A stretch of DNA of 64,000 nt. It comes from Sphingomonas mali NBRC 15500 (GTDB taxonomy: Bacteria > Pseudomonadota > Alphaproteobacteria > Sphingomonadales > Sphingomonadaceae). Each line of letters begins with the position of its first letter. Position 1 is the stretch's first letter. The notes beneath the pieces are model-generated. The model did no database searches. It worked only from the letters and a program-made list of their open reading frames with translations, and was not told the DNA's origin. The translations under genes and the position numbers were made by a program. Positions 35,742 through 44,546 of the stretch are shown piece by piece. The DNA lies in assembly GCF_001598415.1 (NCBI RefSeq), contig NZ_BCYX01000011.1, positions 1-64,000 on the forward strand, read 5' to 3'.

Positions 35742-38092
35742 CCAACGACCGGCGAGCCGTCGCGCGCGAGAAAGCGGCCGGGGCGCATCTGCCTTATGCG
35801 CGGCACGTCGACGATCACACGATCGAGACGCGCGACGGCTTGCTGATGCAGGTCATCCAGCTGCGCGGCCTGTTGTTCGAGACCGCCGACAGCGACGAGA
35901 TCAATTACAGGAAGTCGCTGCGCGACGCGATGCTGCAGGCGATCGGATCGTCGCGCTTCGCGGTCTATCATCACGTCATCAGGCGTGAGGCCGATGCCGA
36001 GATGTCGGACAAGTTTCCCGACGATTTCTCGACCCGGCTGGATGCGGCATGGCGCGCGCGGCTTTCGGCGCGGCGGCTCTACGTCAACGACATCTTCCTG
36101 ACCCTTGTGCGGCGCCCGATGCAGGGTCGTGTCGGCGTAGCCGACCGTATCCGCGGCTGGTTCGGCAGCACCGGGGTCGATCCCGACATCACCCGCAGCC
36201 ACGAAGTGCACCAGCTCGACACCGCACGCGACGCGTTGCTCGCGCAGCTCGGCAGCTACGATCCGCGCCTGCTGTCGGTCTACGAGACCAAGGCGGGCTT
36301 CTGCTCCGAACCGCTCGAATTCCTGTCGGCGCTGTACAATGCCGAGATGCGTCCGGTGCTGATGCCGATGCAGGACGTCGGCGCCTATCTGCCCTATCGC
36401 CGGATCAGTTTCGGCGAGGAGACGATCGAATTGGGCCCGGCGGGCAATACCGGGCGCAGCTTCGTCGGCATGGTGTCGATCAAGGATTATCCCGCGCAGA
36501 CGGCGCCGGGGATGCTCGACGAATTGCTGCGGCTGCCGTTCGAGATCACGGTGTCGCAGTCGTTCGGCTTCGTCGACCGCCAGGCAGCGCTCGGCAAGAT
36601 GAACCTGGCGCTCAGGCGGATGCGCTCGGCCGAGGACGAGGCAGTCAGCCTGCGCGCCGAATTGTCGAACGCCAAGGACGATGTCGCCGCGGGCCGCGCC
36701 GGGTTCGGCGAGCACCACATGACCGTCGCGGTGCACGGCGATACGATCGAGGAGGTCAATGCCGGCGTCGCCGAAGTGCAGGCCTCGATGTCCGACCTGG
36801 GGATCATCGCGGTGCGCGAGGAGATCGCGCTCGAGCCCGCTTTCTGGGCGCAGTTCCCCGGCAATTTCAAATATATCGCGCGGCGCGGCCTGATCTCGAC
36901 CGGCAATTTCGCCGGCTTCGCGTCGAGTCATAATTTCGCTTTGGGCAAGCCCGAGGCCAATCATTGGGGCCAGGCGGTCAGCCTGCTCGAGACGACCGCG
37001 GCCGGCCCCTATTATTTCAATTTCCACCAGGGCGACCTGGGCAATTTCACCGTCATCGGCCCATCGGGCTCGGGCAAGACGGTGGTGGTCAATTTCCTGC
37101 TGGCCCAGGCGCGCAAATTCCATCCGCGGATCATCTTCTTCGACAAGGATCGCGGGGCGGAGCTGTTCATCCGGGCGATCGGGGGGCGCTACGACGTGCT
37201 GCGTCCCGACATGGCGGCGGGGCTCAACCCGTTGCAGCTCGAGGACAGCCCGGCCAACCGCCAGTTCCTGATCGATTGGGTCGCGCAACTGGCGGGCGGC
37301 GCCGATATCGACGAGACCGCGCGGATCAAGGACGCGATCGACGCCAATTTCGACCAGCCGGTCGAACATCGCCGGCTGCGTCACCTCGCCGAACTGTTCC
37401 GCGGCGGCTCGCGCCCGACCGCCGCCGATCTCTATTCGCGCCTCAGGCCATGGTGGGGCGAGGGCGAGCGTGCCTGGCTGTTCGACAATGAGCGCGACCT
37501 GACCGACCTGTCGGCCGACTCGGTCGGGTTCGACATGACCCAGATCCTCGACGATCCCGCGGTGCGGACGCCGGCGATGATGTACCTGTTCCACCGCGTC
37601 GAGGAGCGGCTCGACGGATCGGCGGCGATCATCGTCGTCGACGAGGGATGGAAAGCGCTCGACGACGAGGTGTTCGTGCGTCGCATCAAGGATTGGGAAA
37701 AGACGATCCGTAAAAGGAACGGCATCGTCGGGTTCGCGACGCAAAGCGCGCAGGACGCGCTCGAAAGCCGCATCGCCTCGGCGATCATCGAGCAGGCCGC
37801 GACGCAGATCTTCATGACCAATCCCAAGGCACGCGCGTCCGATTATATCGACGGCTTCGGGCTGACCCCGCACGAATATGAGATCGTCCGGACCCTGCCC
37901 GACGACGCGCATTGCTTCCTGATCAAGCACGGCACCGAAAGCGTCGTGGTGCGGCTCAACCTGACCGGCGAGCGCGACATCCTGACCATCCTGTCGGGAC
38001 GCGAACGCACCGTGCGCCTGCTCGACGAGATCCGCGCCGAAAAAGGCGACGATCCCGCCGACTGGATCCCGCAGCTCCTGGAGCGCGCGTGA
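35720..38092 (+). CDS. virB4: VirB4-type secretion ATPase
   Basis: AAA-type ATPase of 790 aa that powers assembly and substrate transfer. Walker A GPSGSGKT is at about 447-454 and Walker B IIVVDEG at about 636-642, followed by RKRNGIVGFATQSAQDAL. The N-terminal half has the VirB4 domain segments typical of the family. The start (MQLLPPLTN) lies inside virB3; an upstream frame to 35636 only reads virB3 in another frame. Its stop overlaps virB6 as TGATG. Confidence 0.96.
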   Translation: MQLLPPLTNDRRAVAREKAAGAHLPYARHVDDHTIETRDGLLMQVIQLRGLLFETADSDEINYRKSLRDAMLQAIGSSRFAVYHHVIRREADAEMSDKFPDDFSTRLDAAWRARLSARRLYVNDIFLTLVRRPMQGRVGVADRIRGWFGSTGVDPDITRSHEVHQLDTARDALLAQLGSYDPRLLSVYETKAGFCSEPLEFLSALYNAEMRPVLMPMQDVGAYLPYRRISFGEETIELGPAGNTGRSFVGMVSIKDYPAQTAPGMLDELLRLPFEITVSQSFGFVDRQAALGKMNLALRRMRSAEDEAVSLRAELSNAKDDVAAGRAGFGEHHMTVAVHGDTIEEVNAGVAEVQASMSDLGIIAVREEIALEPAFWAQFPGNFKYIARRGLISTGNFAGFASSHNFALGKPEANHWGQAVSLLETTAAGPYYFNFHQGDLGNFTVIGPSGSGKTVVVNFLLAQARKFHPRIIFFDKDRGAELFIRAIGGRYDVLRPDMAAGLNPLQLEDSPANRQFLIDWVAQLAGGADIDETARIKDAIDANFDQPVEHRRLRHLAELFRGGSRPTAADLYSRLRPWWGEGERAWLFDNERDLTDLSADSVGFDMTQILDDPAVRTPAMMYLFHRVEERLDGSAAIIVVDEGWKALDDEVFVRRIKDWEKTIRKRNGIVGFATQSAQDALESRIASAIIEQAATQIFMTNPKARASDYIDGFGLTPHEYEIVRTLPDDAHCFLIKHGTESVVVRLNLTGERDILTILSGRERTVRLLDEIRAEKGDDPADWIPQLLERA

Positions 38093-39360
38093 TGCAGGTG
38101 GCGTGCCCAGCGATCAACGATTCGCAATTCTTGTCGAGCGTGCTCGGCCATATCGATTGCCAGGCGCAGACATTGGGGGCGGCCGGATACCAGGCGATGT
38201 CCGCGGGCGGGTCGGCGTCGTCGCTGATCCTGGGCGGTGTCCTGACGGTATTCATCGCGCTGTTCGGCTATCGCCTGATCCTGGGCGACACGCCCGATGC
38301 GCGCACCGCCATCCTCACCGTGATCAAGCTCGGCGTGGTGCTGCTCCTGGCGACAAGCTGGCCGGCGTTCCGCACGCTCGCTTATGATGTTGCCCTGAAG
38401 GGGCCGGCCGAACTCGCCGGCGCGGTCGGCGGCGCGTCGGGCCTGCCGGGTGCCGGCGGCGGACTGGTCGCGCGGTTGCAGGGCGTGGACGACGAGATCG
38501 CCGAACTCAACGTCATCGGCACCGGGCGGCCGCCCAATACCGATTTGGTCGCGGGGCCGACCACGCAGCCCCAGACGCCCGAGCAACAGGCGCAGGAGCG
38601 CCGCCGGCTGCAGGGGCTTGCCAGTCATGCACGCTGGGATCCGGCGCGCGACCTGTCGCTGCTGGGCAGCGCGCGGACCTTGTTCCTGGCAGGCACGATC
38701 GCCGCCTTCGCCAGCGTCCGGCTGATCGCCGGGCTGTTGCTCGCGCTCGGGCCGCTATTCGCGATCTTCCTGTTGTTCGAGGGCACGCGCGGGCTGTTCG
38801 AGGGCTGGGTGCGCGGACTGGCCGGCGCGGCACTGGGCGCGCTTGGCACCGCGATCGTGCTGGGGGTCGAGCTCGCCTTGCTCGAACCCTGGATGGCCGC
38901 GGTGATGGAGCTGCGCCACCAGGAGATCGCGACACCCGCGGTGCCGGTCGAATTGCTCGCGCTGTCGCTGATCTTCGCGGTGACGTTGCTCGCGGTGCTG
39001 GTCGCGGTCGCACGCGTGGCGCAGGGATTCAGGATTCCGTCGGGCTGGAAGCAGGCTGGCGAGCGGGTCGCCACTGGCTTTGCCGACCGCGTCCCGGTGC
39101 TCGCCGGCGCACGCAATGAAGGCATTATCACCGACCAGCGATCGCGCGCGATCGCGATCGCCGATGCGGTGACCGCGACCCAGCGGCGCGAGAGCCATGC
39201 CAGCCAGCCGCCCGCGGCCTCGCTGGGACGGCCGGGGGTCAATCCGACCAACACGCGAGAAATCGCCGTTGCGGCTGCCGTGCCGCTCGGCCAGAGTTTC
39301 AGGAGGCGGACGCGGGGGCGCGTGTCGGCCGGAGCAACACGGCGGGATAGCAACAGATGA
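38092..39360 (+). CDS. virB6: VirB6/TrbL-type polytopic membrane protein
   Basis: Channel-forming inner membrane component, 422 aa. Hydrophobic helices are at about 40-60, 75-95, 195-255 (two or three), 260-280 and 290-320, with a hydrophilic, Pro/Gln-rich loop at about 140-180. This fits the TrbL/VirB6 plasmid-transfer family. The C-terminus is long and basic, ending in RRRTRGR-rich sequence. ATG overlaps the virB4 stop and its own stop overlaps virB8, so no virB5 gene is hidden between virB4 and virB6. Confidence 0.9.
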   Translation: MQVACPAINDSQFLSSVLGHIDCQAQTLGAAGYQAMSAGGSASSLILGGVLTVFIALFGYRLILGDTPDARTAILTVIKLGVVLLLATSWPAFRTLAYDVALKGPAELAGAVGGASGLPGAGGGLVARLQGVDDEIAELNVIGTGRPPNTDLVAGPTTQPQTPEQQAQERRRLQGLASHARWDPARDLSLLGSARTLFLAGTIAAFASVRLIAGLLLALGPLFAIFLLFEGTRGLFEGWVRGLAGAALGALGTAIVLGVELALLEPWMAAVMELRHQEIATPAVPVELLALSLIFAVTLLAVLVAVARVAQGFRIPSGWKQAGERVATGFADRVPVLAGARNEGIITDQRSRAIAIADAVTATQRRESHASQPPAASLGRPGVNPTNTREIAVAAAVPLGQSFRRRTRGRVSAGATRRDSNR

Positions 39361-40178
39361 AACAGGCCGCGCGCGAATCGCTCGACGCTTATTATCGCGA
39401 GGCGGACAGTTGGGCTGACGACCGCCAGGATATGCTGCGCGCGTCGCGCCGCACCGCGTGGATCGTCGCCGGCGTGGCGGTGGTCGTCGCCTTGTTCGAG
39501 GCGATCGCGATCATCGTGATGATGCCTCTCAAGACCGTCGTCCCGTACACGCTGTTGGTCGACAAGCAGACCGGCTATGTCCAGGAATTGAAGCCGCTCG
39601 ACGCCGAGAAGATCGCGCCCGATACGGCGCTGACCCAGTCGTTCCTGGTGCAATATGTCATCGCGCGCGAGAGCTACGATGCGGGCACGGTGCAGGCCAA
39701 TTACCGCAAGGTGCAGACTTGGTCGGCCGAGGTCGCCAAGGCCGATTACGTCAACGGCATGCAGGCGGCCAATCCGGCAAGTCCGCTCAGCCGCTATCCA
39801 AGGTCGGTCGTCGACACGCGGGTCAAGAGCATCACCTCCATGGGTACCAACCAGGCGCTGGTGCGGTTCGACACTATTCGCCGCGATCCGGGCGGCCAGA
39901 GCCAGCCGGCCGAATCCTGGGTCGCGGTGATCAAATACCGTTTCTCGACTGGGCCGATGCGGGCGGAGGATCGCTTCGTCAATCCGCTCGGATTCCAGGT
40001 GTTCGGCTATAATCGCAGTCAGGAAAATCTCACGCCCCAGCCGGCACCTGCCGCCAGCACGGCACCGCCGGCGGCATCGAGCCAGCCGCAAGTATTTGCC
40101 CCCGATGCGCCGGCGACATCCGGTCAGTCCAGCACGTCGCCCTCGCGCCGGCCCAACGGCGTCGAGGTCACGCTTTGA
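39357..40178 (+). CDS. virB8: VirB8-type assembly factor
   Basis: Bitopic inner-membrane protein of 273 aa. A cytoplasmic stretch with SLDAYYREADSWADDR precedes one transmembrane helix (about 33-56). The periplasmic NTF2-like domain follows (VDKQTGYVQELKPLD, FLVQYVIARESYD, ESWVAVIKYRFST, FVNPLGFQVFGY). A Pro/Ala/Ser-rich tail of ~55 residues is at the end. It contacts VirB9 and VirB10 in the core complex. Stop overlaps virB9. Confidence 0.94.
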   Translation: MKQAARESLDAYYREADSWADDRQDMLRASRRTAWIVAGVAVVVALFEAIAIIVMMPLKTVVPYTLLVDKQTGYVQELKPLDAEKIAPDTALTQSFLVQYVIARESYDAGTVQANYRKVQTWSAEVAKADYVNGMQAANPASPLSRYPRSVVDTRVKSITSMGTNQALVRFDTIRRDPGGQSQPAESWVAVIKYRFSTGPMRAEDRFVNPLGFQVFGYNRSQENLTPQPAPAASTAPPAASSQPQVFAPDAPATSGQSSTSPSRRPNGVEVTL

Positions 40179-40861
40179 GGTTGCTTGCCCCTTTGATGCT
40201 GGCGATCGCGCTTGCCGCCGTTCCGGTGCAGGCGCAGGTCCGCCCGCAGCCCGGCGCTGGCGATCCGCGCATTCAGACGGTGATGTACGATGCCGACCAA
40301 GTCGTCTCGCTGCAGGTGCCGAGCGGGTACGAGCTGACGGTCGAATTCGCCCCCGACGAACGGATCGAAAATGTCGCGGTCGGCGATAGCGGCGCGTGGC
40401 AGGTCACCCCCAACAAGCGCGGCGACCGCCTTTTCCTCAAGCCGCTGCAAGGCGTCACCACCAACATGACCGTGGTGACCGACGCGCGCAGTTACGTATT
40501 CGAACTGTCGCCGGGCAGCGCCGGCAGCGCGCCGTTCATGGTCCGCTTTCGCTATCCGCCGCCGCCCGCCCCCGCCAATACCGGACCCGCGCCGGTCGAG
40601 CCCGGCCGCTATAAGCTCGCCGGATCGGACGACGTGCGCCCCGACGCGATTTCCGATGACGGGTCCAAGACCTTCATCCTGTGGCGTGACAGCCAGACCT
40701 TGCCCGCTGTGTTCGTGATCGACCGCGACGGCAAGGAGACGCTGGCCGACGGCGCGATGCGCGACGGGCGCTATGTGCTCGACAGCATCAACAACAAACT
40801 CGTGTTTCGGCTGGACAAGAAGATGGCGCGCGCGACCCGCGTGCCGCAGGTGGCGCGCTGA
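40175..40861 (+). CDS. virB9: VirB9/TrbG-type outer complex protein
   Basis: Periplasmic/outer-membrane core component, 228 aa. The start is TTG at 40175, overlapping the virB8 stop. A signal peptide (about 1-21) ends VQAQ. The N-terminal domain has QTVMYDADQVVSLQVPSGYE, and the C-terminal VirB10-binding domain has RYKLAGSDDVRPDAISDDGSKTF and VIDRDGKE. It lacks a lipobox and no virB7 lipoprotein is encoded nearby. Stop overlaps virB10. Confidence 0.93.
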   Translation: MRLLAPLMLAIALAAVPVQAQVRPQPGAGDPRIQTVMYDADQVVSLQVPSGYELTVEFAPDERIENVAVGDSGAWQVTPNKRGDRLFLKPLQGVTTNMTVVTDARSYVFELSPGSAGSAPFMVRFRYPPPPAPANTGPAPVEPGRYKLAGSDDVRPDAISDDGSKTFILWRDSQTLPAVFVIDRDGKETLADGAMRDGRYVLDSINNKLVFRLDKKMARATRVPQVAR

Positions 40862-41973
40862 TGGCGGTGGCGGGAACCGATCCGCGCGCCAGCCTGCCGC
40901 CGCCGGCCGATGTCGAGCCGAGCGCGCGCCCGGTCGTCGCGCGGCCCAGCGGCGGGCTGCCCAATTGGGTGATCGCGGCGGGCGTCGTCGTGGCGGGGCT
41001 GATCCTGTTCCTGATCCTTGACGCGCGGCGGCGTCAGCTGTCGGCGCCGGCGACGCGGGTGCGCACCGCCGACTTGCGCAACGACGCCGAACCGCCCCCG
41101 CTCTACGTCCCGCCTGTGCCCGAGCCGGCGCCGATGGTGATCCCGCCGCCACCACCGCCACCGCCCCCTCCGCCCCCGCCGCCACAGCCGCGGGTGGTCT
41201 ACGTCCCGGCGCCGCCGCCGCCCCAGCCGGTGGCGCCGCCGGCGCCGCCCCCGCGCACCTCGGCCGATCCGGTGCTCGTCCTCGACACCACGACGGGAGA
41301 GGCGATCGTTCCGACCGGACCAGCTGGAGAAGGCGGCGCGGGCGCCGTCGCGACAGCCAATCCCGGCAGCGGCGGCGGCTCGCTCGGCGGCCGATCGCGC
41401 GCCTCGCTGCTGCGCAACCGCGCGACCACGGTGCCGCAGGGAACGCTGATCCCCGCGGTGCTGGAAACCGCGCTCGATTCGACCCGGCCCGGCCCGGCGC
41501 GCGCGCTGGTGACGCGCGACGTCCGCGGATTCGACGGCAGCAAGGTGTTGATCCCGCGCGGCAGCCGGTTGATCGGCGAGTATAAGGCCGACCTCGAGCC
41601 CGGGCAGAATCGCGCGCTGGTGATCTGGCAGCGCCTGGTCCGCCCCGACGGCGCAACGATCGAGCTCGCCTCGCCCTCGGCCGATCCGCTCGGCCGCGTC
41701 GGCATCAAGGGCAAGGTCAATACCCATTTCCTCCAGCGCTTCGGCAATGCGCTGCTGCAGACGTCGCTCAGCATCGGGACCGGGCTGGCTGCCGGCCTCG
41801 GCAGCAACAATAATGTCGCGGTGGTCGCTCTACCCGGCGCGACCGGGACGGCGGCATCGTCGCTGGTCGGCAACCAGGACATCAAGCCCACCTTGCGCGT
41901 CAAGCAAGGCGTGTCGGTTAGCGTGTTCGTCGCCAAGGACCTGGATTTCACCGCCGTGGAGACCAAGCGATAG
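40861..41973 (+). CDS. virB10: VirB10/TrbI-type core protein with long proline run
   Basis: Protein of 370 aa spanning the envelope. One transmembrane helix (about 35-53) is followed by a Pro-rich stretch with about 14 consecutive prolines (about 97-110). The conserved C-terminal beta-barrel domain begins near residue 185 (QGTLIPAVLETALDS) with IPRGSRLIGEY, IELASPSADPLGRVG and an antennal region near 280-330. The proline-run DNA is a repeating CCN tract and may vary in length. It ends with TAG at 41971-41973. Confidence 0.95.
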   Translation: MAVAGTDPRASLPPPADVEPSARPVVARPSGGLPNWVIAAGVVVAGLILFLILDARRRQLSAPATRVRTADLRNDAEPPPLYVPPVPEPAPMVIPPPPPPPPPPPPPPQPRVVYVPAPPPPQPVAPPAPPPRTSADPVLVLDTTTGEAIVPTGPAGEGGAGAVATANPGSGGGSLGGRSRASLLRNRATTVPQGTLIPAVLETALDSTRPGPARALVTRDVRGFDGSKVLIPRGSRLIGEYKADLEPGQNRALVIWQRLVRPDGATIELASPSADPLGRVGIKGKVNTHFLQRFGNALLQTSLSIGTGLAAGLGSNNNVAVVALPGATGTAASSLVGNQDIKPTLRVKQGVSVSVFVAKDLDFTAVETKR

Positions 41974-42014
41974 CCGCCAGCGATCCCATCTATCTGAAGA
42001 GCTATCTCGCCCCG

Positions 42015-42953
42015 TTGGGCGGGATGCTGGCGCGCGACGACGTCACCGACATCTACGTCAACCGGCCGGGCGAGATCTGGGTCGAGACCTTGGGCGGCGC
42101 GACCGAGCGGCACGAGGCACCGGCGCTCGACCGCGCAACGCTCGACCGGCTGTCGCGCCAGATCGCGGCGCTGTCGCATCAAGGCATCAGTCGTGAGCAC
42201 CCCTTGCTGTCGGCGACCTTGCCCGACGGTGCGCGCGTCCAGGTCGTGGCACCCCCGGCGACGCGTGGCGACCTGGCGCTGGCGATTCGCAAGCACGTCT
42301 CGCCCGATCTCAGCCTGTCGGATTATGTCGCGGCGGGATCGTTCGCGGAGACCAGGCGCGGCGATGTCGGTGAACGCTCGCCGATCGACGTGGAATTGTC
42401 GCGGTTGTTGGACGCCGGTGATGTCGCGGGGATGCTTGCCACCGCGGTGAAGGCGCGCAAGAACATCCTGGTGTCGGGGGGCACCTCGACCGGCAAGACG
42501 ACGTTCCTCAACGCGTTGATTCGCGAGATTCCGCCGCACGAGCGGCTGATCCTGATCGAGGACACGCCCGAACTCCATCTCGGTCACGCGAATGCGGTGG
42601 GCCTGCTCGCCGCGCGCAGCGCATTGGGCGAGGCGCAGGTCATTGCCGACAGCCTGCTCGCCGCGTCTTTGCGCATGCGCCCGGATCGGATCATCGTCGG
42701 CGAGTTGCGCGGACCCGAAGCCTATACCTTCCTGCGGGCGGTCAATACCGGGCATCCCGGATCGATGACCACGGTTCATGCCGACAGCGCCGAGCGGGCG
42801 ATCGAGCAGATCGCCTTGCTGGTGCTGCAGACCGGCACCCGGCTGGGGCGCGAGGACGTGCATCATTATGTCCGCAGCACGGTCGACGTCTTCGTCCAGC
42901 TGGCGCGGACCGGCGGCCGCCGCCATGTCGCCGAGGTCGTGCTGGCGAGGTAG
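42015..42953 (+). CDS. virB11: VirB11-type secretion ATPase (start uncertain)
   Basis: Hexameric traffic ATPase, 312 aa from the first ordinary in-frame start, TTG 42015. Walker A GGTSTGKTT is near residues 155-163, followed by ILIEDTPELHL, and GEAQVIADSLLAASLRMRPDRIIVGE with the His-box-like GHPGSMTTVHADS. The conserved N-terminal stretch (SDPIYLKSYLAPLGG) extends upstream of 42015. The frame is open back to 41922 but contains no ATG, GTG or TTG there. An ATA at 41970 has GGAG 8 nt before it and overlaps the virB10 stop; if used, the protein is 327 aa. ATG 42024 is another option. Confidence 0.93.
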   Translation: MGGMLARDDVTDIYVNRPGEIWVETLGGATERHEAPALDRATLDRLSRQIAALSHQGISREHPLLSATLPDGARVQVVAPPATRGDLALAIRKHVSPDLSLSDYVAAGSFAETRRGDVGERSPIDVELSRLLDAGDVAGMLATAVKARKNILVSGGTSTGKTTFLNALIREIPPHERLILIEDTPELHLGHANAVGLLAARSALGEAQVIADSLLAASLRMRPDRIIVGELRGPEAYTFLRAVNTGHPGSMTTVHADSAERAIEQIALLVLQTGTRLGREDVHHYVRSTVDVFVQLARTGGRRHVAEVVLAR

Positions 42954-42962
42954 GCGGACATT

Positions 42963-43340
42963 TTGATTGGGCCTAGGCTGCGGCGCGTGAGATTTGGTTT
43001 GGCACTCTGCTCGTTCGCCATGGCGACGGCCTTCCCGCCAGTCGTTGGCGCCGCTCGCGACTCGGTCATCAGAGCCGACGATCTCGTCGTCTTCGGACGA
43101 GTCAAAGGCCTGAACTACGAGTCGCTCGACGAATTTTCCATGGATGCCCAGATCACCGCGCGGTTGACGGTTACGCGAGTGGTGCGCGGGCACCCGCCAT
43201 CCTCGGTGCTGACGATCAAATACATCGCGCACACGGACTACGCCCAGGATCGCACCTTTCGTTTCCACTTGCGGCGGTCGCGGAAGGGAGTTTGGCTTGC
43301 GTGCAGCGACGACGGGGGACGCGGCTACGTTTGTCGATGA
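42963..43340 (+). CDS. Small exported protein of unknown function after virB11
   Basis: Protein of up to 125 aa starting 10 bp after virB11, so probably in the same transcript. The TTG at 42963 and a GTG at 42987 (VRFGLALCSF) are candidate starts; the latter gives a clean signal peptide ending VVGAA. The mature part, about 93 aa, is beta-rich (DDLVVFGRVKGLNYESL, ARLTVTRVVRGHPPSSVLTIKYI) and ends with two cysteines in ACSDDGGRGYVCR, likely a disulfide. It has the look of a CARDB or NTR/OB-like fold, but no family was recognised. Confidence 0.72.
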   Translation: MIGPRLRRVRFGLALCSFAMATAFPPVVGAARDSVIRADDLVVFGRVKGLNYESLDEFSMDAQITARLTVTRVVRGHPPSSVLTIKYIAHTDYAQDRTFRFHLRRSRKGVWLACSDDGGRGYVCR

Positions 43341-43670
43341 ACAGACAACGCTTTCCGCCGCTTCAGCCATTCCTTCGATAGGGTTGCAGCCCAGCTCCGG
43401 GCGGCGGCAATCGGATGTCGGAGCGCATTGCGCCGAGACCTTTTCCAAAGACAATCAACATGTTGGGTGGATCTAAGGCATTTGTTTCGCCGTATTGACA
43501 CGTTGGTTGGCGAGCTGTCGTGTAGCGTAATTGTCCGTCGACGGCACACTTACTGCTGCCCGATGCCCAATAACTGGGAAAAGTCGCCATTCGCGAAGCA
43601 TTCATATCGGTTGTATTGGCGTCGAGGGCAGATTAGCGTATCGGTAAATAGGACATTAGGGGGTTTCGAC
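43341..43670 (+). other. 330-bp gap, lower GC, no convincing gene
   Basis: This stretch is AT-richer than its surroundings. A TTGACA at about 43496 could be a -35 element, but no good -10 follows at the right spacing. An open frame continuous with the next gene (from 43428) reads through it but lacks a ribosome site and looks non-coding. The AGGGGG ribosome site of the next gene is at the right edge. Confidence 0.5.
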
Positions 43671-44120
43671 ATGGGCGTTTCGCACACCAATTCGGTCAGC
43701 CGTCGCGGCGTGATGAGCCGGATGGCCGTCGCCGCTGCCGCGGGGATGGTGGCACCGGCCTTGACCCCGGTGGCGCATGCCGCCGGGTCGAATGACGGGC
43801 TGAAGACATTCAAGGGCCGCTACGCGCTGCGCGGCGGCCGCATCATCGACGGTTATTTCGTTGCACCGCGCAACGCCTCCAACCTCGACGTGGTGGTGGT
43901 GCTGCATGGCGAGAACGGTTTCGATGCCGGCGCGCGTGCGCTGGCGCATGACCATGCCCGCGCGGGCAAGCTGGCGATCGTGCCCGATTTGCCGGCCACT
44001 TATACTGGCATCGCCGCGCTCGCGGGTCGCGAGGCGCACGTCGCCGACATCAAGACCCTGCGCGACGCGTTCGGCCGCCATCTGCGCGGCAACGGCAAGG
44101 TCGAGTTCGTCTCCGCCTGA
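43671..44120 (+). CDS. Tat-exported protein resembling a truncated dienelactone hydrolase
   Basis: Protein of 149 aa. SRRGVMSRMAVAAAAGM is a twin-arginine signal ending near HAAGS. The rest resembles the N-terminal third of a dienelactone hydrolase: LDVVVVLHGENGFDAGARALAHDHARAGKLAIVPDLP, but the catalytic Cys/Ser, Asp and His of the full enzyme are missing because the protein stops before them. AGGGGG 7 nt before ATG supports this start. A strong terminator follows. It may be a decayed hydrolase or a small binding protein. Confidence 0.78.
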   Translation: MGVSHTNSVSRRGVMSRMAVAAAAGMVAPALTPVAHAAGSNDGLKTFKGRYALRGGRIIDGYFVAPRNASNLDVVVVLHGENGFDAGARALAHDHARAGKLAIVPDLPATYTGIAALAGREAHVADIKTLRDAFGRHLRGNGKVEFVSA

Positions 44121-44139
44121 TTGATCGAGCGTAGCTAGG

Positions 44140-44173
44140 AAAAAACCGCCGGACGCGTTTCGGCGGCTTTTTT
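44140..44173 (+). terminator. Rho-independent terminator
   Basis: AAAAAA-CCGCCG, a 9-base loop, then CGGCGG-CTTTTTT: a strong GC stem with a T-run, 20 bp after the Tat-exported protein gene. The A-run on the left makes it potentially bidirectional. Confidence 0.9.
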
Positions 44174-44318
44174 CGTGTCAGCGCAGCGTGTGTAGAGGCA
44201 GGGTGCTGAAAAACGTGGGTTCCGACGCGGCAAAGCCGCGTCGTCGGTCATGGCTACGCCATGCCGGCCGGTTCGCTGCGATTTCGCAGATTAGCTGCCG
44301 CTAATTTGCGGTAGCGAA

Positions 44319-44343
44319 CTGGAGCGGGCGAAGGGATTCGAAC
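44319..44343 (-). repeat. Duplicated 3' end of tRNA-Gly (possible attachment-site scar)
   Basis: These 25 bases are identical to 44546-44570, which cover the CCA end, acceptor strand and part of the T arm of the intact tRNA-Gly. Both copies are also preceded by a GCGAA(A)C and a TTAGC-type hairpin. Between the copies (44344-44545) is GC-rich sequence without a gene. The rest of 44174-44318 holds only a few short palindromes. Confidence 0.75.
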
Positions 44344-44546
44344 ATGCGCGTAGCCCGGCAGGGCGGAGCGCCAACAAAAGACTCGAGGATTCCGGCGTGG
44401 CGAAACCAGTTGCGGGGCCGGCAACGCCCCCGGCATTGCCTAAGAGATGCGGGGCATCTCTTACCCCGCAACTCGTCGGTCGCCGCAAGCGGCGCCGGCC
44501 GAAGTTTCGCCGATCACGATTTAGCGCAGCTAAATCGCTGCGAAAC

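Noticed and set aside
35121..42953. Conjugative plasmid transfer region
   Set aside because: No relaxase, coupling protein, origin of transfer or replication gene in the window; surroundings are chromosomal.
43428..43670. N-terminal extension of the Tat-exported protein
   Set aside because: No ribosome site, non-coding composition, and the Tat signal would be internal; AGGGGG before 43671 fixes the start.
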